From positions 1-14,059 of the forward strand of contig CALXVF010000015.1 in the NCBI GenBank assembly GCA_944391895.1: a stretch of DNA of 14,059 bases, given 5' to 3'. Position 1 is the first letter of the stretch; each line of letters starts with the position of its first letter. The DNA is from an uncultured Clostridia bacterium. GTDB lineage: Bacteria > Bacillota > Clostridia > TANB77 > CAG-508. The notes below the pieces were generated by a model that saw nothing but the letters and a program-made list of their open reading frames with translations, did not search any database and was not told where the DNA came from. The translations under genes were made by a program, and so were the position numbers. This document shows positions 1 through 7,062 of this stretch, one piece after another.

Positions 1-240
1 GAAATAAGAGAAAAATTAAGAAAAAAAGAAGGAGGGAAAAGTATGTTAGCAGATGCATTATTGAAAATGAAAGAGAATTACATAATCGAAGGAAGAAAAT
101 CTGGAATTATTGAAGGTATAGAATCAGGAAAAAGAGAAGAAAAACTAAAAATAGCAAAAAGTCTAAAACTAATGGGATTAAAAATAGAGGACATAGTGAA
201 AGCTACAGGTTTAAGTAAGAAAGAAATAGAGAACTTATAA
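1..240 (+). CDS. Rpn-family PD-(D/E)XK nuclease, C-terminal fragment (5' end outside window)
   Basis: The frame is open from the first base and ends in TAA. It encodes a Lys/Glu-rich helical tail (MLADALLKMKENYIIEGRKS, then KLMGLKIEDIVKATGLSKKE) that nearly matches the C-terminus of the next gene. That gene carries an Rpn (recombination-promoting nuclease / putative transposase) core, so this is most simply the end of a tandem paralogue whose catalytic domain lies upstream of the window. Rpn proteins are known as DNA endonucleases linked to RecA-independent recombination and phage defence; the catalytic part is not visible here. The internal ATG at 43 follows AAGGAGGG, but the homologous position in the next gene is inside the coding region, so I read it as mid-protein. 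A separately translated 65-residue tail cannot be excluded, because internal starts have been reported for some Rpn genes. Confidence 0.75.
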   Translation, partial: EIREKLRKKEGGKSMLADALLKMKENYIIEGRKSGIIEGIESGKREEKLKIAKSLKLMGLKIEDIVKATGLSKKEIENL

Positions 241-272
241 ATTAGTTTGAAATATAGGAGAAATATAAATAG

Positions 273-1076
273 GTGGAAGAATTAGAACAGTGCAATAACA
301 GGTACATAACCAAAGCATACTTCAATAAAGAAACAGATATCCTATATAAAATAAAAAATAGACCAGTATTTATTTTAATAGAACACCAATCAAGTGTAGA
401 TTATACTATGCCAGAAAGAATAATAGAATATTTAGTTGAAATATTAAGAAAATATAATATAGAACGCAAAAAGATAAAGAACAAGATTAGCACAATACCA
501 ACAATAATACCAATAGTTTTATATACAGGAAATAAAAAGTGGAATGTAAAAACGTACTTAAGAGAAAATCAACAGAACGTTCCGGGATTTAAAAGCATAG
601 AATTTGGAAGGTATATATTAGTAGATACAAATAAATATAAAGAAGAAGAACTAATAGAAGAAGACGGAGCATTATCAAAAATACTATTACTAGAAAAATC
701 AAAAGATGTAGAAAAAACATATAAAAAAATAAAATATGAAGACTTAAAAGAATATGAAAAAGAACTGATAGATGAGTATACTTGTAATGTGGCAGCAAGA
801 GTATTACCAGAATTAAAGATAGAAGAAATAAGAGAAAAATTAAGAAAAAAAGAAGGAGGGAAAAGTATGTTAGCAGATGCATTATTGAAAATGAAAGAGA
901 ACTATATAATAGAAGGAAGAAAGGAAGGAAGAAAATCTGGAATTATTGAAGGTATAGAATCAGGAAAAAGAGAAGAAAAACTAAAAATAGCAAAAAGTCT
1001 AAAACTAATGGGATTAAAAATAGAGGACATAGTGAAGGCTACAGGGCTAAGTAAAGAAGAAATACAAAAATTATAA
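273..1076 (+). CDS. Rpn family recombination-promoting nuclease, N-terminally truncated
   Basis: A 267-residue protein of the Rpn / transposase_31-like PD-(D/E)XK family. The core is visible: Asp22 in ETDILYKIKN, then Glu37 and Gln39 in FILIEHQSSVD, a usual nuclease arrangement, followed by PIVLYTGNKKW and a helical C-terminal tail ending in IEDIVKATGLSKEE. Family members normally carry about 40 to 50 further N-terminal residues; here a TAG lies directly before the GTG start and only 32 bases separate it from the previous gene. The start chosen is GTG at 273, with AGGAG 12 bases upstream. The truncated N-terminus suggests a gene partly deleted by recombination between tandem paralogues, so it may be inactive although the visible catalytic residues remain. 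An internal AAGGAGGG plus ATG at 867 could also give a short C-terminal product. Confidence 0.75.
   Translation: MEELEQCNNRYITKAYFNKETDILYKIKNRPVFILIEHQSSVDYTMPERIIEYLVEILRKYNIERKKIKNKISTIPTIIPIVLYTGNKKWNVKTYLRENQQNVPGFKSIEFGRYILVDTNKYKEEELIEEDGALSKILLLEKSKDVEKTYKKIKYEDLKEYEKELIDEYTCNVAARVLPELKIEEIREKLRKKEGGKSMLADALLKMKENYIIEGRKEGRKSGIIEGIESGKREEKLKIAKSLKLMGLKIEDIVKATGLSKEEIQKL
825..1076 (+). repeat. Direct repeat of positions 1-240 (paralogous Rpn 3' ends)
   Basis: Positions 825-1076 repeat positions 1-240 in the same orientation. By eye there are about 11 substitutions, clustered near the stop codon and just before the indel, and one 12-base in-frame insertion that adds a second GRKE unit (GRKEGRKSG against GRKSG). 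The first 70 or so bases of the two copies are identical. This indicates recent duplication or gene conversion. Confidence 0.9.
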
Positions 1077-1115
1077 ATTGTAACAAAAATGTAATAAAAA
1101 AAATAAAAAAATTAC

Positions 1116-1144
1116 TTGATAAATTTGTATAGATGTAGTATATT
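1116..1144 (+). promoter_or_regulatory. Sigma-A-type promoter for the small orphan gene
   Basis: A -35 TTGATA (1116-1121), a 17-base spacer and a -10 TATATT (1139-1144) each match the consensus at five of six bases. The predicted start at about 1151 leaves a short leader of roughly 34 bases before the ATG at 1185. Confidence 0.6.
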
Positions 1145-1184
1145 TAGTATATACTATGATTAGTAACAAAGGAGGAGATAGAAA

Positions 1185-1433
1185 ATGGAAAATAATGAGA
1201 ATGAGAAAAATTCTTCTGTTTATACAAAAGTTCCTGCAAAAGTAAGTCCATGGACAAGTTTTAAGAATTTCTTGTTTCAAGACATAGTAGTAGAATTAAC
1301 TCCAAAGCAAGAAAAAGTATTCAAAGAAGTACGTGATTTCTGGACACAAGAAATATATTTTGATAACGGTTTTCATTTAAGACCATATAGCTATAGAAAA
1401 GAAGATAGCGAAGAAGTAAAAGTTAATTTATAA
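1185..1433 (+). CDS. Hypothetical protein, 82 residues
   Basis: A small gene with a strong ribosome binding site (AAAGGAGG, 1168-1174, ATG 10 bases later), its own promoter at 1116-1144 and a terminator after it, so it looks like a real single-gene unit. The product is charged and apparently soluble: an acidic N-terminus (MENNENEKNSS), then VSPWTSFKNFLFQDIVVELT, KVFKEVRDFWTQEIYFDNGF and a Lys/Glu-rich end. I see no signal peptide, membrane segment or metal-binding cysteines. I do not recognise the family. It lies just before the glycolytic cluster but is separated from gap by a terminator, so co-transcription is not implied. Confidence 0.7.
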   Translation: MENNENEKNSSVYTKVPAKVSPWTSFKNFLFQDIVVELTPKQEKVFKEVRDFWTQEIYFDNGFHLRPYSYRKEDSEEVKVNL

Positions 1434-1485
1434 TTAAAAGTTAAATGAATAAGCTTAATAATTATTGAAAATAATAATACAAATT

Positions 1486-1516
1486 AAGAAGAACACTTGC
1501 AATGTGTTCTTTTTTG
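1486..1516 (+). terminator. Rho-independent terminator after the small orphan gene
   Basis: A perfect 8-bp stem AAGAACAC (1489-1496) / GTGTTCTT (1504-1511) with a 7-base loop TTGCAAT. It extends outward through G-U and A-U pairs and is followed directly by a T-run to 1515. Confidence 0.8.
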
Positions 1517-1525
1517 TTATAAAAT
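1497..1525 (+). promoter_or_regulatory. Possible gap promoter overlapping the upstream terminator
   Basis: TTGCAA (1497-1502), 17 bases, then TAAAAT (1520-1525) could serve as -35 and -10 for the glycolytic cluster. The -35 would lie in the loop of the preceding terminator. TATAAA at 1518-1523 is an alternative -10 with a 15-base spacer. The match is modest; the main support is that a promoter is needed between the terminator and gap. Confidence 0.4.
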
Positions 1526-1530
1526 AATAT

Positions 1531-1548
1531 TGCCTAAAAAGGCATTTT
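1531..1548 (+). other. Short stem-loop in the gap 5' leader
   Basis: TGCCT (1531-1535) and AGGCA (1540-1544) form a 5-bp stem with an AAAA loop, followed by TTTT, just before the gap ribosome binding site. It could stabilise the leader or act as a weak attenuator. No regulator-binding site is recognised. Confidence 0.35.
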
Positions 1549-1567
1549 ATTATAAGGAGGTTTTATT

Positions 1568-2581
1568 ATGTCAGTTAAAATAGGTATTAACGGATTTGGA
1601 AGAATAGGAAAGCTAGCATTTCAAGCAGCTTTAGAAAAGGGAGATGTAGAAATAGTAGCGATAAATGACCCTTTCATAACAGCAGATTACATGGCATATA
1701 TGGTAAAATACGATACAATGCATGGAAGATTTAATGGAGATATAAAAGGAGAAGGAAATATATTAACAATAAATGGAGAAAAAATAAAAGTATATAATGA
1801 AATGGATCCACACAATATTCCTTGGGGAGAACTAAATGTTGATTATGTATTAGAATGTTCAGGAGTATTTACAACAATGGAAAAAGCACAAGCACATTTA
1901 GATGCAGGAGCTAAAAAAGTAGTTATAAGCGCACCATCAAAAGATGCTCCAATGTTTGTAATGGGAGTAAACCATGAAACATATGACCCAAGCATGAACA
2001 TAGTTTCTAATGCATCATGTACAACAAACTGTTTAGCACCACTTGCTAAAGTTATAAATGATAAATTTGGAATTACAGAAGGATTAATGACAACAGTTCA
2101 CTCAACAACAGCAACACAAAAAACAGTTGATGGAGCTTCTAAAAAAGATTGGAGAGGTGGACGAGCTGCAGCAGGAAACATAATTCCATCATCAACAGGA
2201 GCTGCAAAAGCAGTTGGAAAAGTTATTCCATCATTAAATGGAAAATTAACAGGTATGTCTTTCAGAGTACCAACATTAGATGTTTCAGTAGTTGATTTAA
2301 CATGTAACTTAGCAAAACCAACAAGTTATGAAGAAATCTGCAAAGCTATGAAAGAAGCAGCAGAAGGAGAAATGAAAGGAATAATTGAATATGTTGATGA
2401 AGATGTTGTTTCATCAGATTTCTTAAATGATATTCATACATCAATATTTGATGCAAAAGCAGGAATAGGGTTAACAGATACATTCGTAAAATTAGTTGCT
2501 TGGTATGATAATGAATGGGGATATGCTCATAAATTAGTAGACCTAGCTTGCTATATGGCTACAAAAGACGGAAATATGTAA
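1568..2581 (+). CDS. gap: Glyceraldehyde-3-phosphate dehydrogenase (NAD-dependent, type I)
   Basis: Oxidises and phosphorylates glyceraldehyde 3-phosphate to 1,3-bisphosphoglycerate with reduction of NAD, in the cytoplasm. The 337 residues are the usual full length. The Rossmann start GINGFGRIGK is at residues 6-15, Asn33-Asp34 fit NAD preference, and the active site SNASCTTNC carries the nucleophile Cys151 with His178 in TTVHSTTA. The C-terminal WYDNEWGYAHKLVDL is intact. The start is ATG at 1568, 8 bases after TAAGGAGG. It is the first gene of a gap-pgk-tpiA-gpmI cluster; the CggR repressor gene often found before gap in Firmicutes is absent, and a small unrelated gene with its own terminator sits there instead. 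No anomaly in the protein. Confidence 0.98.
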   Translation: MSVKIGINGFGRIGKLAFQAALEKGDVEIVAINDPFITADYMAYMVKYDTMHGRFNGDIKGEGNILTINGEKIKVYNEMDPHNIPWGELNVDYVLECSGVFTTMEKAQAHLDAGAKKVVISAPSKDAPMFVMGVNHETYDPSMNIVSNASCTTNCLAPLAKVINDKFGITEGLMTTVHSTTATQKTVDGASKKDWRGGRAAAGNIIPSSTGAAKAVGKVIPSLNGKLTGMSFRVPTLDVSVVDLTCNLAKPTSYEEICKAMKEAAEGEMKGIIEYVDEDVVSSDFLNDIHTSIFDAKAGIGLTDTFVKLVAWYDNEWGYAHKLVDLACYMATKDGNM

Positions 2582-2585
2582 TTAA

Positions 2586-2614
2586 TTTAAGGAAAAGTTT
2601 TACTTTTCCTTAAA
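2586..2614 (+). other. Intercistronic stem-loop between gap and pgk
   Basis: A perfect 12-bp stem TTTAAGGAAAAG (2586-2597) / CTTTTCCTTAAA (2603-2614) with loop TTTTA. No T-run follows, so it is not a typical terminator. It could protect the 3' end of the gap transcript or mark a processing site, giving gap and pgk different message levels. Confidence 0.7.
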
Positions 2615-2641
2615 ATTTAAAATAGAAAAGAGGTAATAACC

Positions 2642-3829
2642 ATGAATAAAGTAACTATAAAAAATATTGATGTAAATGGAAAAAAAGTATTATTAAGATG
2701 TGACTTTAATGTTCCATTAGATGAAAACTTAAATATTACAGATAAAACAAGAATTGTAGCAGCACTTCCTACAATAAAATATTTATTAGAACATAATGCT
2801 AAATTAATTTTATGTTCACATTTAGGAAGACCTAAGGGAGAAGTTAAAAAAGAATTTTCTTTAGCACCTGTTGCAAAAGAACTTTCAAAAGAATTAGGAA
2901 TCGATGTAAAATTAGCAGAAGATGTTACAGGACCAAGTGCAAAAGAATTAACAAGTAATATGAAAGAAGGAGAAGTTGTACTTCTTGAAAATGTTAGATT
3001 TGATCCAAGAGAAGAAAAAAATGATGAATCATTAAGTAAAGAATTTGCTTCTTTAGCAGATATTTATGTAAACGATGCTTTTGGAACATGTCATAGAGCA
3101 CATTCTTCAACAGCTGGAGTAGCTAGTTTCTTACCATCTGCTTGTGGATTCTTAATTGAAAAAGAATTAAAAGCATTAGGAGATGCTTTAAACAATCCAG
3201 TAAGACCATTTGTTGCAATACTAGGTGGAAAGAAAGTATCTGATAAAATAGGTGTTATAGATAGCTTATTAGAAAAAGTAGATACATTATTAATTGGTGG
3301 AGGAATGGCATATACATTCTTTAAAGCTCAAGGATATAATGTTGGAAATTCAGTATGCGAATTAGACAAATTAGATTTAGCTTTAAGTTTAATGGAAAAA
3401 GCTAAATCAAAAGGTGTAAAAATGCTTTTACCAGTTGATAACAAAGTTGGAAAAGAATTTGATCCAAATACAGAAAGCAAAATTGTTAAATATTCTGAAA
3501 TACCAGACGATTGGGAAGGTTTTGATATAGGACCTGAAACAATAAAGATATACACAGAAGAATTAAAAAATGCAAAAACTGTGTTATGGAATGGACCAGT
3601 AGGATTATTTGAATTCGACCAATTTGCTATAGGAACAAATGCAATTGCAAATTGCTTAGCAAATTTAACAGATTGCACAACAATAATTGGTGGAGGAGAT
3701 TCAGCAGCAGCAGTTACAAAAGCTGGACTAGCTGATAAAATGTCGCACATTTCAACTGGTGGTGGAGCTTCACTAGAATTCATAGAAGGAAAAGCTTTAC
3801 CAGGAATTGAATGTATACAAGATAAATAA
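2642..3829 (+). CDS. pgk: Phosphoglycerate kinase
   Basis: Transfers the acyl phosphate of 1,3-bisphosphoglycerate to ADP, making ATP and 3-phosphoglycerate, in the cytoplasm. The 395-residue length is normal. The N-terminal substrate domain shows LLRCDFNVPLD, LCSHLGRPKGE, LLENVRFDPREEKND and NDAFGTCHRAHSSTAG. The nucleotide domain shows AILGGKKVSDKIGVI, LIGGGMAYTFF, LWNGPVGLFEF and IIGGGDSAAAV ... STGGGASLEF. The start is ATG at 2642, preceded by AAAGAGG with about 8 bases of spacing. It lies 60 bases after gap, separated by a strong stem-loop, and is probably on the same transcript. An overlapping minus-strand reading frame at 3328-3783 is a shadow of this gene. Confidence 0.98.
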   Translation: MNKVTIKNIDVNGKKVLLRCDFNVPLDENLNITDKTRIVAALPTIKYLLEHNAKLILCSHLGRPKGEVKKEFSLAPVAKELSKELGIDVKLAEDVTGPSAKELTSNMKEGEVVLLENVRFDPREEKNDESLSKEFASLADIYVNDAFGTCHRAHSSTAGVASFLPSACGFLIEKELKALGDALNNPVRPFVAILGGKKVSDKIGVIDSLLEKVDTLLIGGGMAYTFFKAQGYNVGNSVCELDKLDLALSLMEKAKSKGVKMLLPVDNKVGKEFDPNTESKIVKYSEIPDDWEGFDIGPETIKIYTEELKNAKTVLWNGPVGLFEFDQFAIGTNAIANCLANLTDCTTIIGGGDSAAAVTKAGLADKMSHISTGGGASLEFIEGKALPGIECIQDK

Positions 3830-3836
3830 TAAATGG

Positions 3837-3869
3837 AATTAAGTAATGTCTGCTAGGCATTACTTAATT
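3837..3869 (+). other. Stem-loop after pgk
   Basis: A perfect 12-bp stem AATTAAGTAATG (3837-3848) / CATTACTTAATT (3858-3869), which can extend inward by T-G and C-G pairs to a TGCTA loop. There is no T-run afterwards. It may be an mRNA 3'-end stabiliser, a processing site or a weak terminator at the end of the gap-pgk segment. Confidence 0.65.
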
Positions 3870-3874
3870 AGCCA

Positions 3875-3883
3875 TGCTAAAAT
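3875..3883 (+). promoter_or_regulatory. Possible extended -10 promoter before the Uma2 gene
   Basis: TGCTAAAAT (3875-3883) fits an extended -10 element. The same CATGCTAAAATA string occurs in the strong promoter at 11016-11044. No recognisable -35 lies 17 bases upstream, where the right arm of the stem-loop sits, so this is weak. Confidence 0.25.
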
Positions 3884-3934
3884 ATAAAGAGAGGGGGCAC
3901 TAAATTTTTTATGGAAAAGAAGGAGAAAGAAAAA

Positions 3935-4549
3935 ATGGAAAATTTAGCGTCTGAACAAAAATTTTATACTTATGAGGATTATCTAAAAATAAACGATGGC
4001 AATAGATATGAAATTATACATGGTGTATTATATCTAAAAGACGAATGGGGAGATATGAGAACAAATACAAGTAAAATAGAGAAAGTAAAAATGCTAGCAG
4101 CCCCATCTGTACTGCATCAAGAAATAGTATTGGAAATTGGAGCACAACTAAAAGAAAAATTAAAAGGTAAAAAATGCAAAACCTTTGTATCCCCAATAGA
4201 TGTTATTTTAAATGAAGAAAATGTGGTACAACCAGATATTGCGGTCGTTTGCAATGACGATATTATAACTAAAAAAGGCATAAAAGGAGCGCCTAAAGTT
4301 GTAATAGAAGTTTTATCAAAGGGTAGTATTAAAAATGATAAAATAGCTAAATACTCTTTATACATGGAGTATGGCGTAGAAGAATATATTATAGTAAACC
4401 CTATAAATAAAGAAATAATAGAGTGCAAGTTAAATAGTTTTGGATTTTATGATACTAAAAAATTAAATATAACTGATGACATAATTTTGCCAGAATGTAC
4501 TATATCTTTAAAAGATTTTTATGAACAAAATCCAGAATATCTTAAATAA
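3935..4549 (+). CDS. Uma2 family endonuclease-fold protein (DUF820)
   Basis: A 204-residue PD-(D/E)XK-fold protein of the Uma2 (DUF820) family, whose biological role is largely unestablished. Visible family marks are the N-terminal YTYEDYLKI and GNRYEIIHGVLYL, the catalytic-type Asp in VVQPDIAVVC, Glu in PKVVIEVLSKGS, then KYSLYMEYGVEEYIIVNP near the C-terminus. I chose ATG at 3935 because AGAAGGAG lies 9 bases upstream and the family usually begins near this point. An in-frame ATG at 3911 would add eight residues (MEKKEKEK), but its purine-rich GAGGGGG is 13-14 bases away. It sits between pgk and tpiA with no matching partner gene, inside an otherwise metabolic cluster, which suggests insertion. 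The putative active-site residues are intact, so it may be functional. Confidence 0.85.
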   Translation: MENLASEQKFYTYEDYLKINDGNRYEIIHGVLYLKDEWGDMRTNTSKIEKVKMLAAPSVLHQEIVLEIGAQLKEKLKGKKCKTFVSPIDVILNEENVVQPDIAVVCNDDIITKKGIKGAPKVVIEVLSKGSIKNDKIAKYSLYMEYGVEEYIIVNPINKEIIECKLNSFGFYDTKKLNITDDIILPECTISLKDFYEQNPEYLK

Positions 4550-4552
4550 TAT

Positions 4553-4723
4553 GTTATGTTTATTTTATTATTTTACTTGAATTGTATATATAATGATTTT
4601 TTGTTCCTTGCCGTCGCATTCGCTCCAAACGCACTTCGCTTAAATCCTTTAAGCTCGTTTGAACGCTTACGCGGAACTTCAAAATCATTATATATACAAT
4701 TCAAGATATAATAAAATGATAAC
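4553..4723 (+). repeat. Long palindromic element, MITE-like, between the Uma2 gene and tpiA
   Basis: Perfect 25-bp inverted repeats at 4576-4600 (beginning CTTGAATTGTATATATAATG) and 4681-4705 flank an 80-base centre. The pairing continues outward through 4562-4571 / 4708-4717 and 4553-4557 / 4719-4723. Inside, GTTCC/GGAAC (4603-4607 / 4673-4677), CAAACG/CGTTTG (4626-4631 / 4656-4661) and GCTTAAA/TTTAAGC (4638-4644 / 4648-4654) nest around a 3-base loop. The centre is clearly richer in G+C than its surroundings. It encodes nothing I recognise. The pattern fits a miniature inverted-repeat element or a large mRNA hairpin. No clear target-site duplication is visible. Confidence 0.75.
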
Positions 4724-4746
4724 TGTAACGATGAAAGGAGATTCTT

Positions 4747-5499
4747 ATGAGAAGAAAAGTAATTGCAGGAAACTGGAAAATGAATATGCTTCCAAATGAA
4801 GCAATAGAATATATAACAGCACTAGATCCATTAGTAAAAGACAGTAAAAACGATGTAATAATATGTGCACCATATACAGATTTGTTCTATACAATTCTAA
4901 CAGCACAAGGAACAAATATACATGTAGGAGCACAAAACGTATTTTATAAGGAAACAGGAGCATATACAGGAGAAGTATCACCAAAGATGCTTAAATGTAT
5001 CAATGTAGAATATGTAATAATAGGTCATTCAGAAAGAAGACAATATTTTAATGAAACAGATGAAACTGTTAATTTAAAATTAAAAGCTTCACTAAATGAA
5101 GGACTAAAACCAATAGTTTGCGTTGGCGAAACATTGGAACAAAGAGAAGCAGGAGAAACAGAAAAAGTAGTAACAGACCAAATAGAAAAAGCCTTAAAAG
5201 ACTTGACACCAGAAGAAGTAAGGAATACAATAGTAGCATATGAACCTATTTGGGCAATAGGAACAGGAAAAACTGCAACAGCAGAAGATGCTAATACAAG
5301 TATCAAGCAAATAAGAAACAAAATAAAAGATTTATATGGTGAAAGTACTTCAGAAGAAGTAATCATTCTTTATGGAGGAAGTGTAAAACCAGAAAATGCA
5401 AAAGAACTATTCACAATGTCAGATATTGACGGAGGATTAGTTGGAGGAGCAAGTTTAAAAGCAGATACTTTTAGCAAAATTGTTAACTATGACAAATAG
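4747..5499 (+). CDS. tpiA: Triose-phosphate isomerase
   Basis: Interconverts dihydroxyacetone phosphate and glyceraldehyde 3-phosphate; a soluble TIM-barrel enzyme. The 250 residues are full length. The signatures are present: AGNWKMN with Asn9 and Lys11, the electrophile His94 in IIGHSERRQYF, the catalytic base Glu166 in VAYEPIWAIGTGKTAT (loop 6), and the phosphate-binding YGGSVKPENA and GGLVGGASL. ATG at 4747 lies 6 bases after GAAAGGAG; the stop is TAG, unlike its TAA-ending neighbours. It is separated from pgk by the Uma2 gene and a palindromic element, but followed closely by gpmI, so tpiA-gpmI form a tight pair. I cannot tell whether it keeps a separate promoter; TATAAT at 4707-4712 has no convincing -35. 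Confidence 0.98.
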   Translation: MRRKVIAGNWKMNMLPNEAIEYITALDPLVKDSKNDVIICAPYTDLFYTILTAQGTNIHVGAQNVFYKETGAYTGEVSPKMLKCINVEYVIIGHSERRQYFNETDETVNLKLKASLNEGLKPIVCVGETLEQREAGETEKVVTDQIEKALKDLTPEEVRNTIVAYEPIWAIGTGKTATAEDANTSIKQIRNKIKDLYGESTSEEVIILYGGSVKPENAKELFTMSDIDGGLVGGASLKADTFSKIVNYDK

Positions 5500-5528
5500 A
5501 CTTCAGGGAAAAGAAAAGGATGGTAAAG

Positions 5529-7046
5529 ATGAGTAAAAAAGTAACAATGCTAATGATATTAGATGGATTTGGAAAAAATCCAAATGCAGAAGGTAATGCA
5601 GTAGCTAATGCGAAGAAGCCTAATATTGATAAACTAATGATGACTTGTCCTACAGCAGAAGTATATGCAAGTGGACCAAGTGTAGGTCTTCCAGAAGGAC
5701 AAATGGGAAATTCAGAGGTTGGCCATACTAATATAGGAGCAGGAAGAATTGTATATCAAGAACTAACTAGAATTACAAAATCAATAGAAGATGGAGATTT
5801 CTTCAGTATAAAAGAATTTGCAGACGCTATTGAAAACTGTAAGAAAAACAATTCTAAGCTACATATAATGGGACTTTTATCTGATGGAGGAGTTCATAGT
5901 CATCAAAGACATTTATACGGACTACTAGAACTTGCAAAAAGAAAAGACTTCGAAAATGTATATGTACATTGTTTCCTAGATGGAAGAGATACACTTCCAG
6001 CATCAGGAGAAGGATATATACAAAAATTAGAAGAAAAAATGAAAGAAAAAGGAATTGGTAAAATAGCTACTCTTTCAGGAAGATTTTATGCAATGGATAG
6101 AGATAAAAGATGGGAAAGAGTAAAGAAATGCTATGATACATTAGTATATGGCGAAGGAGAAAAATATTCTAGTGCAACAGAAGGAATAGAAAGTTCATAT
6201 CAAAAAGAAGTATTTGATGAATTTGTTGTTCCAAGTGTAATAGGAAATGGCGCTAAAATAGAAGATGGCGATTCAGTAATTTTCTATAACTTTAGACCAG
6301 ATAGAGCAAGAGAAATAACAAGAGCATTAGTAGATCCAGAATTTGATGGATTTGAAACTAAAAAAATGAACTTGTATTTTGTAACAATGACTGAATATGA
6401 TGCTACAATGCCAAATGTACATGTAGCATTTAAAACAGAAGATTTAAAAAATACTTATGGAGAGTATGTGAGCAGTAAAGGACTAACACAACTTAGAATT
6501 GCAGAAACAGAAAAATATGCCCATGTAACATTCTTCTTTAATGGTGGAAAAGAAGAACCTTTTAAAGGAGAAGATAGAATTTTAGTTCCATCACCAAAAG
6601 TAGAAACATATGATATGAAACCAGAGATGAGCGCTTACGAAGTTACTGAAAAAGTTGTAGATGCAATAAATGCAGAAAAATATGATACAATAATTCTAAA
6701 CTTTGCAAACCCAGATATGGTTGGACATACAGGAAATTTAGAAGCTGCTGAAAAAGCAATAGAAGCAGTAGATACATGTGTTGGAAAAATAATAGAGGCA
6801 TTAAATAAACATAATGGAGTAGCATTAATTACAGCAGACCATGGAAATGCAGAACAAATGATAGATTATAAAACAGGCGAACCATTTACATCACATACAA
6901 CAAACCCAGTTCCACTAATTTTATATGGAATGGAAAATGTAAAAATAAAAAATGGTAAACTTGCAGATTTAGCACCCACAATGCTAGATATAATGAACTT
7001 GGAAAAACCAAAAGAAATGACAGGAGAAAGTTTACTTGTAAGATAA
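5529..7046 (+). CDS. gpmI: 2,3-bisphosphoglycerate-independent phosphoglycerate mutase
   Basis: Converts 3-phosphoglycerate to 2-phosphoglycerate through a phosphoserine intermediate and needs Mn(II). The 505 residues are normal for the family. From the start used here, the metal ligand Asp12 (MLMILDGFG) and nucleophile Ser62 (GQMGNSEVGHTNIGAGR) fall at the numbering known for the Geobacillus enzyme, which supports this start. Substrate residues lie in SDGGVHSHQRH, FLDGRDTLP and YNFRPDRAREI; C-terminal metal ligands lie in NPDMVGHTG, ITADHGNAEQM and TSHTTNPVP. AAAAGGA ends 8 bases before ATG 5529. ATG at 5520 would add MVK but is itself part of that binding site. It follows tpiA by 29 bases, so the two are co-transcribed. 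The next glycolytic gene, eno, is not nearby in this window. Confidence 0.97.
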   Translation: MSKKVTMLMILDGFGKNPNAEGNAVANAKKPNIDKLMMTCPTAEVYASGPSVGLPEGQMGNSEVGHTNIGAGRIVYQELTRITKSIEDGDFFSIKEFADAIENCKKNNSKLHIMGLLSDGGVHSHQRHLYGLLELAKRKDFENVYVHCFLDGRDTLPASGEGYIQKLEEKMKEKGIGKIATLSGRFYAMDRDKRWERVKKCYDTLVYGEGEKYSSATEGIESSYQKEVFDEFVVPSVIGNGAKIEDGDSVIFYNFRPDRAREITRALVDPEFDGFETKKMNLYFVTMTEYDATMPNVHVAFKTEDLKNTYGEYVSSKGLTQLRIAETEKYAHVTFFFNGGKEEPFKGEDRILVPSPKVETYDMKPEMSAYEVTEKVVDAINAEKYDTIILNFANPDMVGHTGNLEAAEKAIEAVDTCVGKIIEALNKHNGVALITADHGNAEQMIDYKTGEPFTSHTTNPVPLILYGMENVKIKNGKLADLAPTMLDIMNLEKPKEMTGESLLVR

Positions 7047-7062
7047 ATTGGAGGTGAGCTTT

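Noticed and set aside
3328..3783. 151-codon minus-strand reading frame inside pgk
   Set aside because: It is antisense to the conserved pgk coding sequence, has low-complexity shadow composition and lacks its own recognisable start signals.
4603..4680. CRISPR repeat or tRNA-like structure in the GC-richer centre
   Set aside because: No repeat-spacer periodicity and no T-loop, anticodon or acceptor arrangement; it is the centre of a single nested palindrome.
4553..4723. Insertion sequence
   Set aside because: Terminal inverted repeats are present but no transposase is encoded; at most a non-autonomous element.
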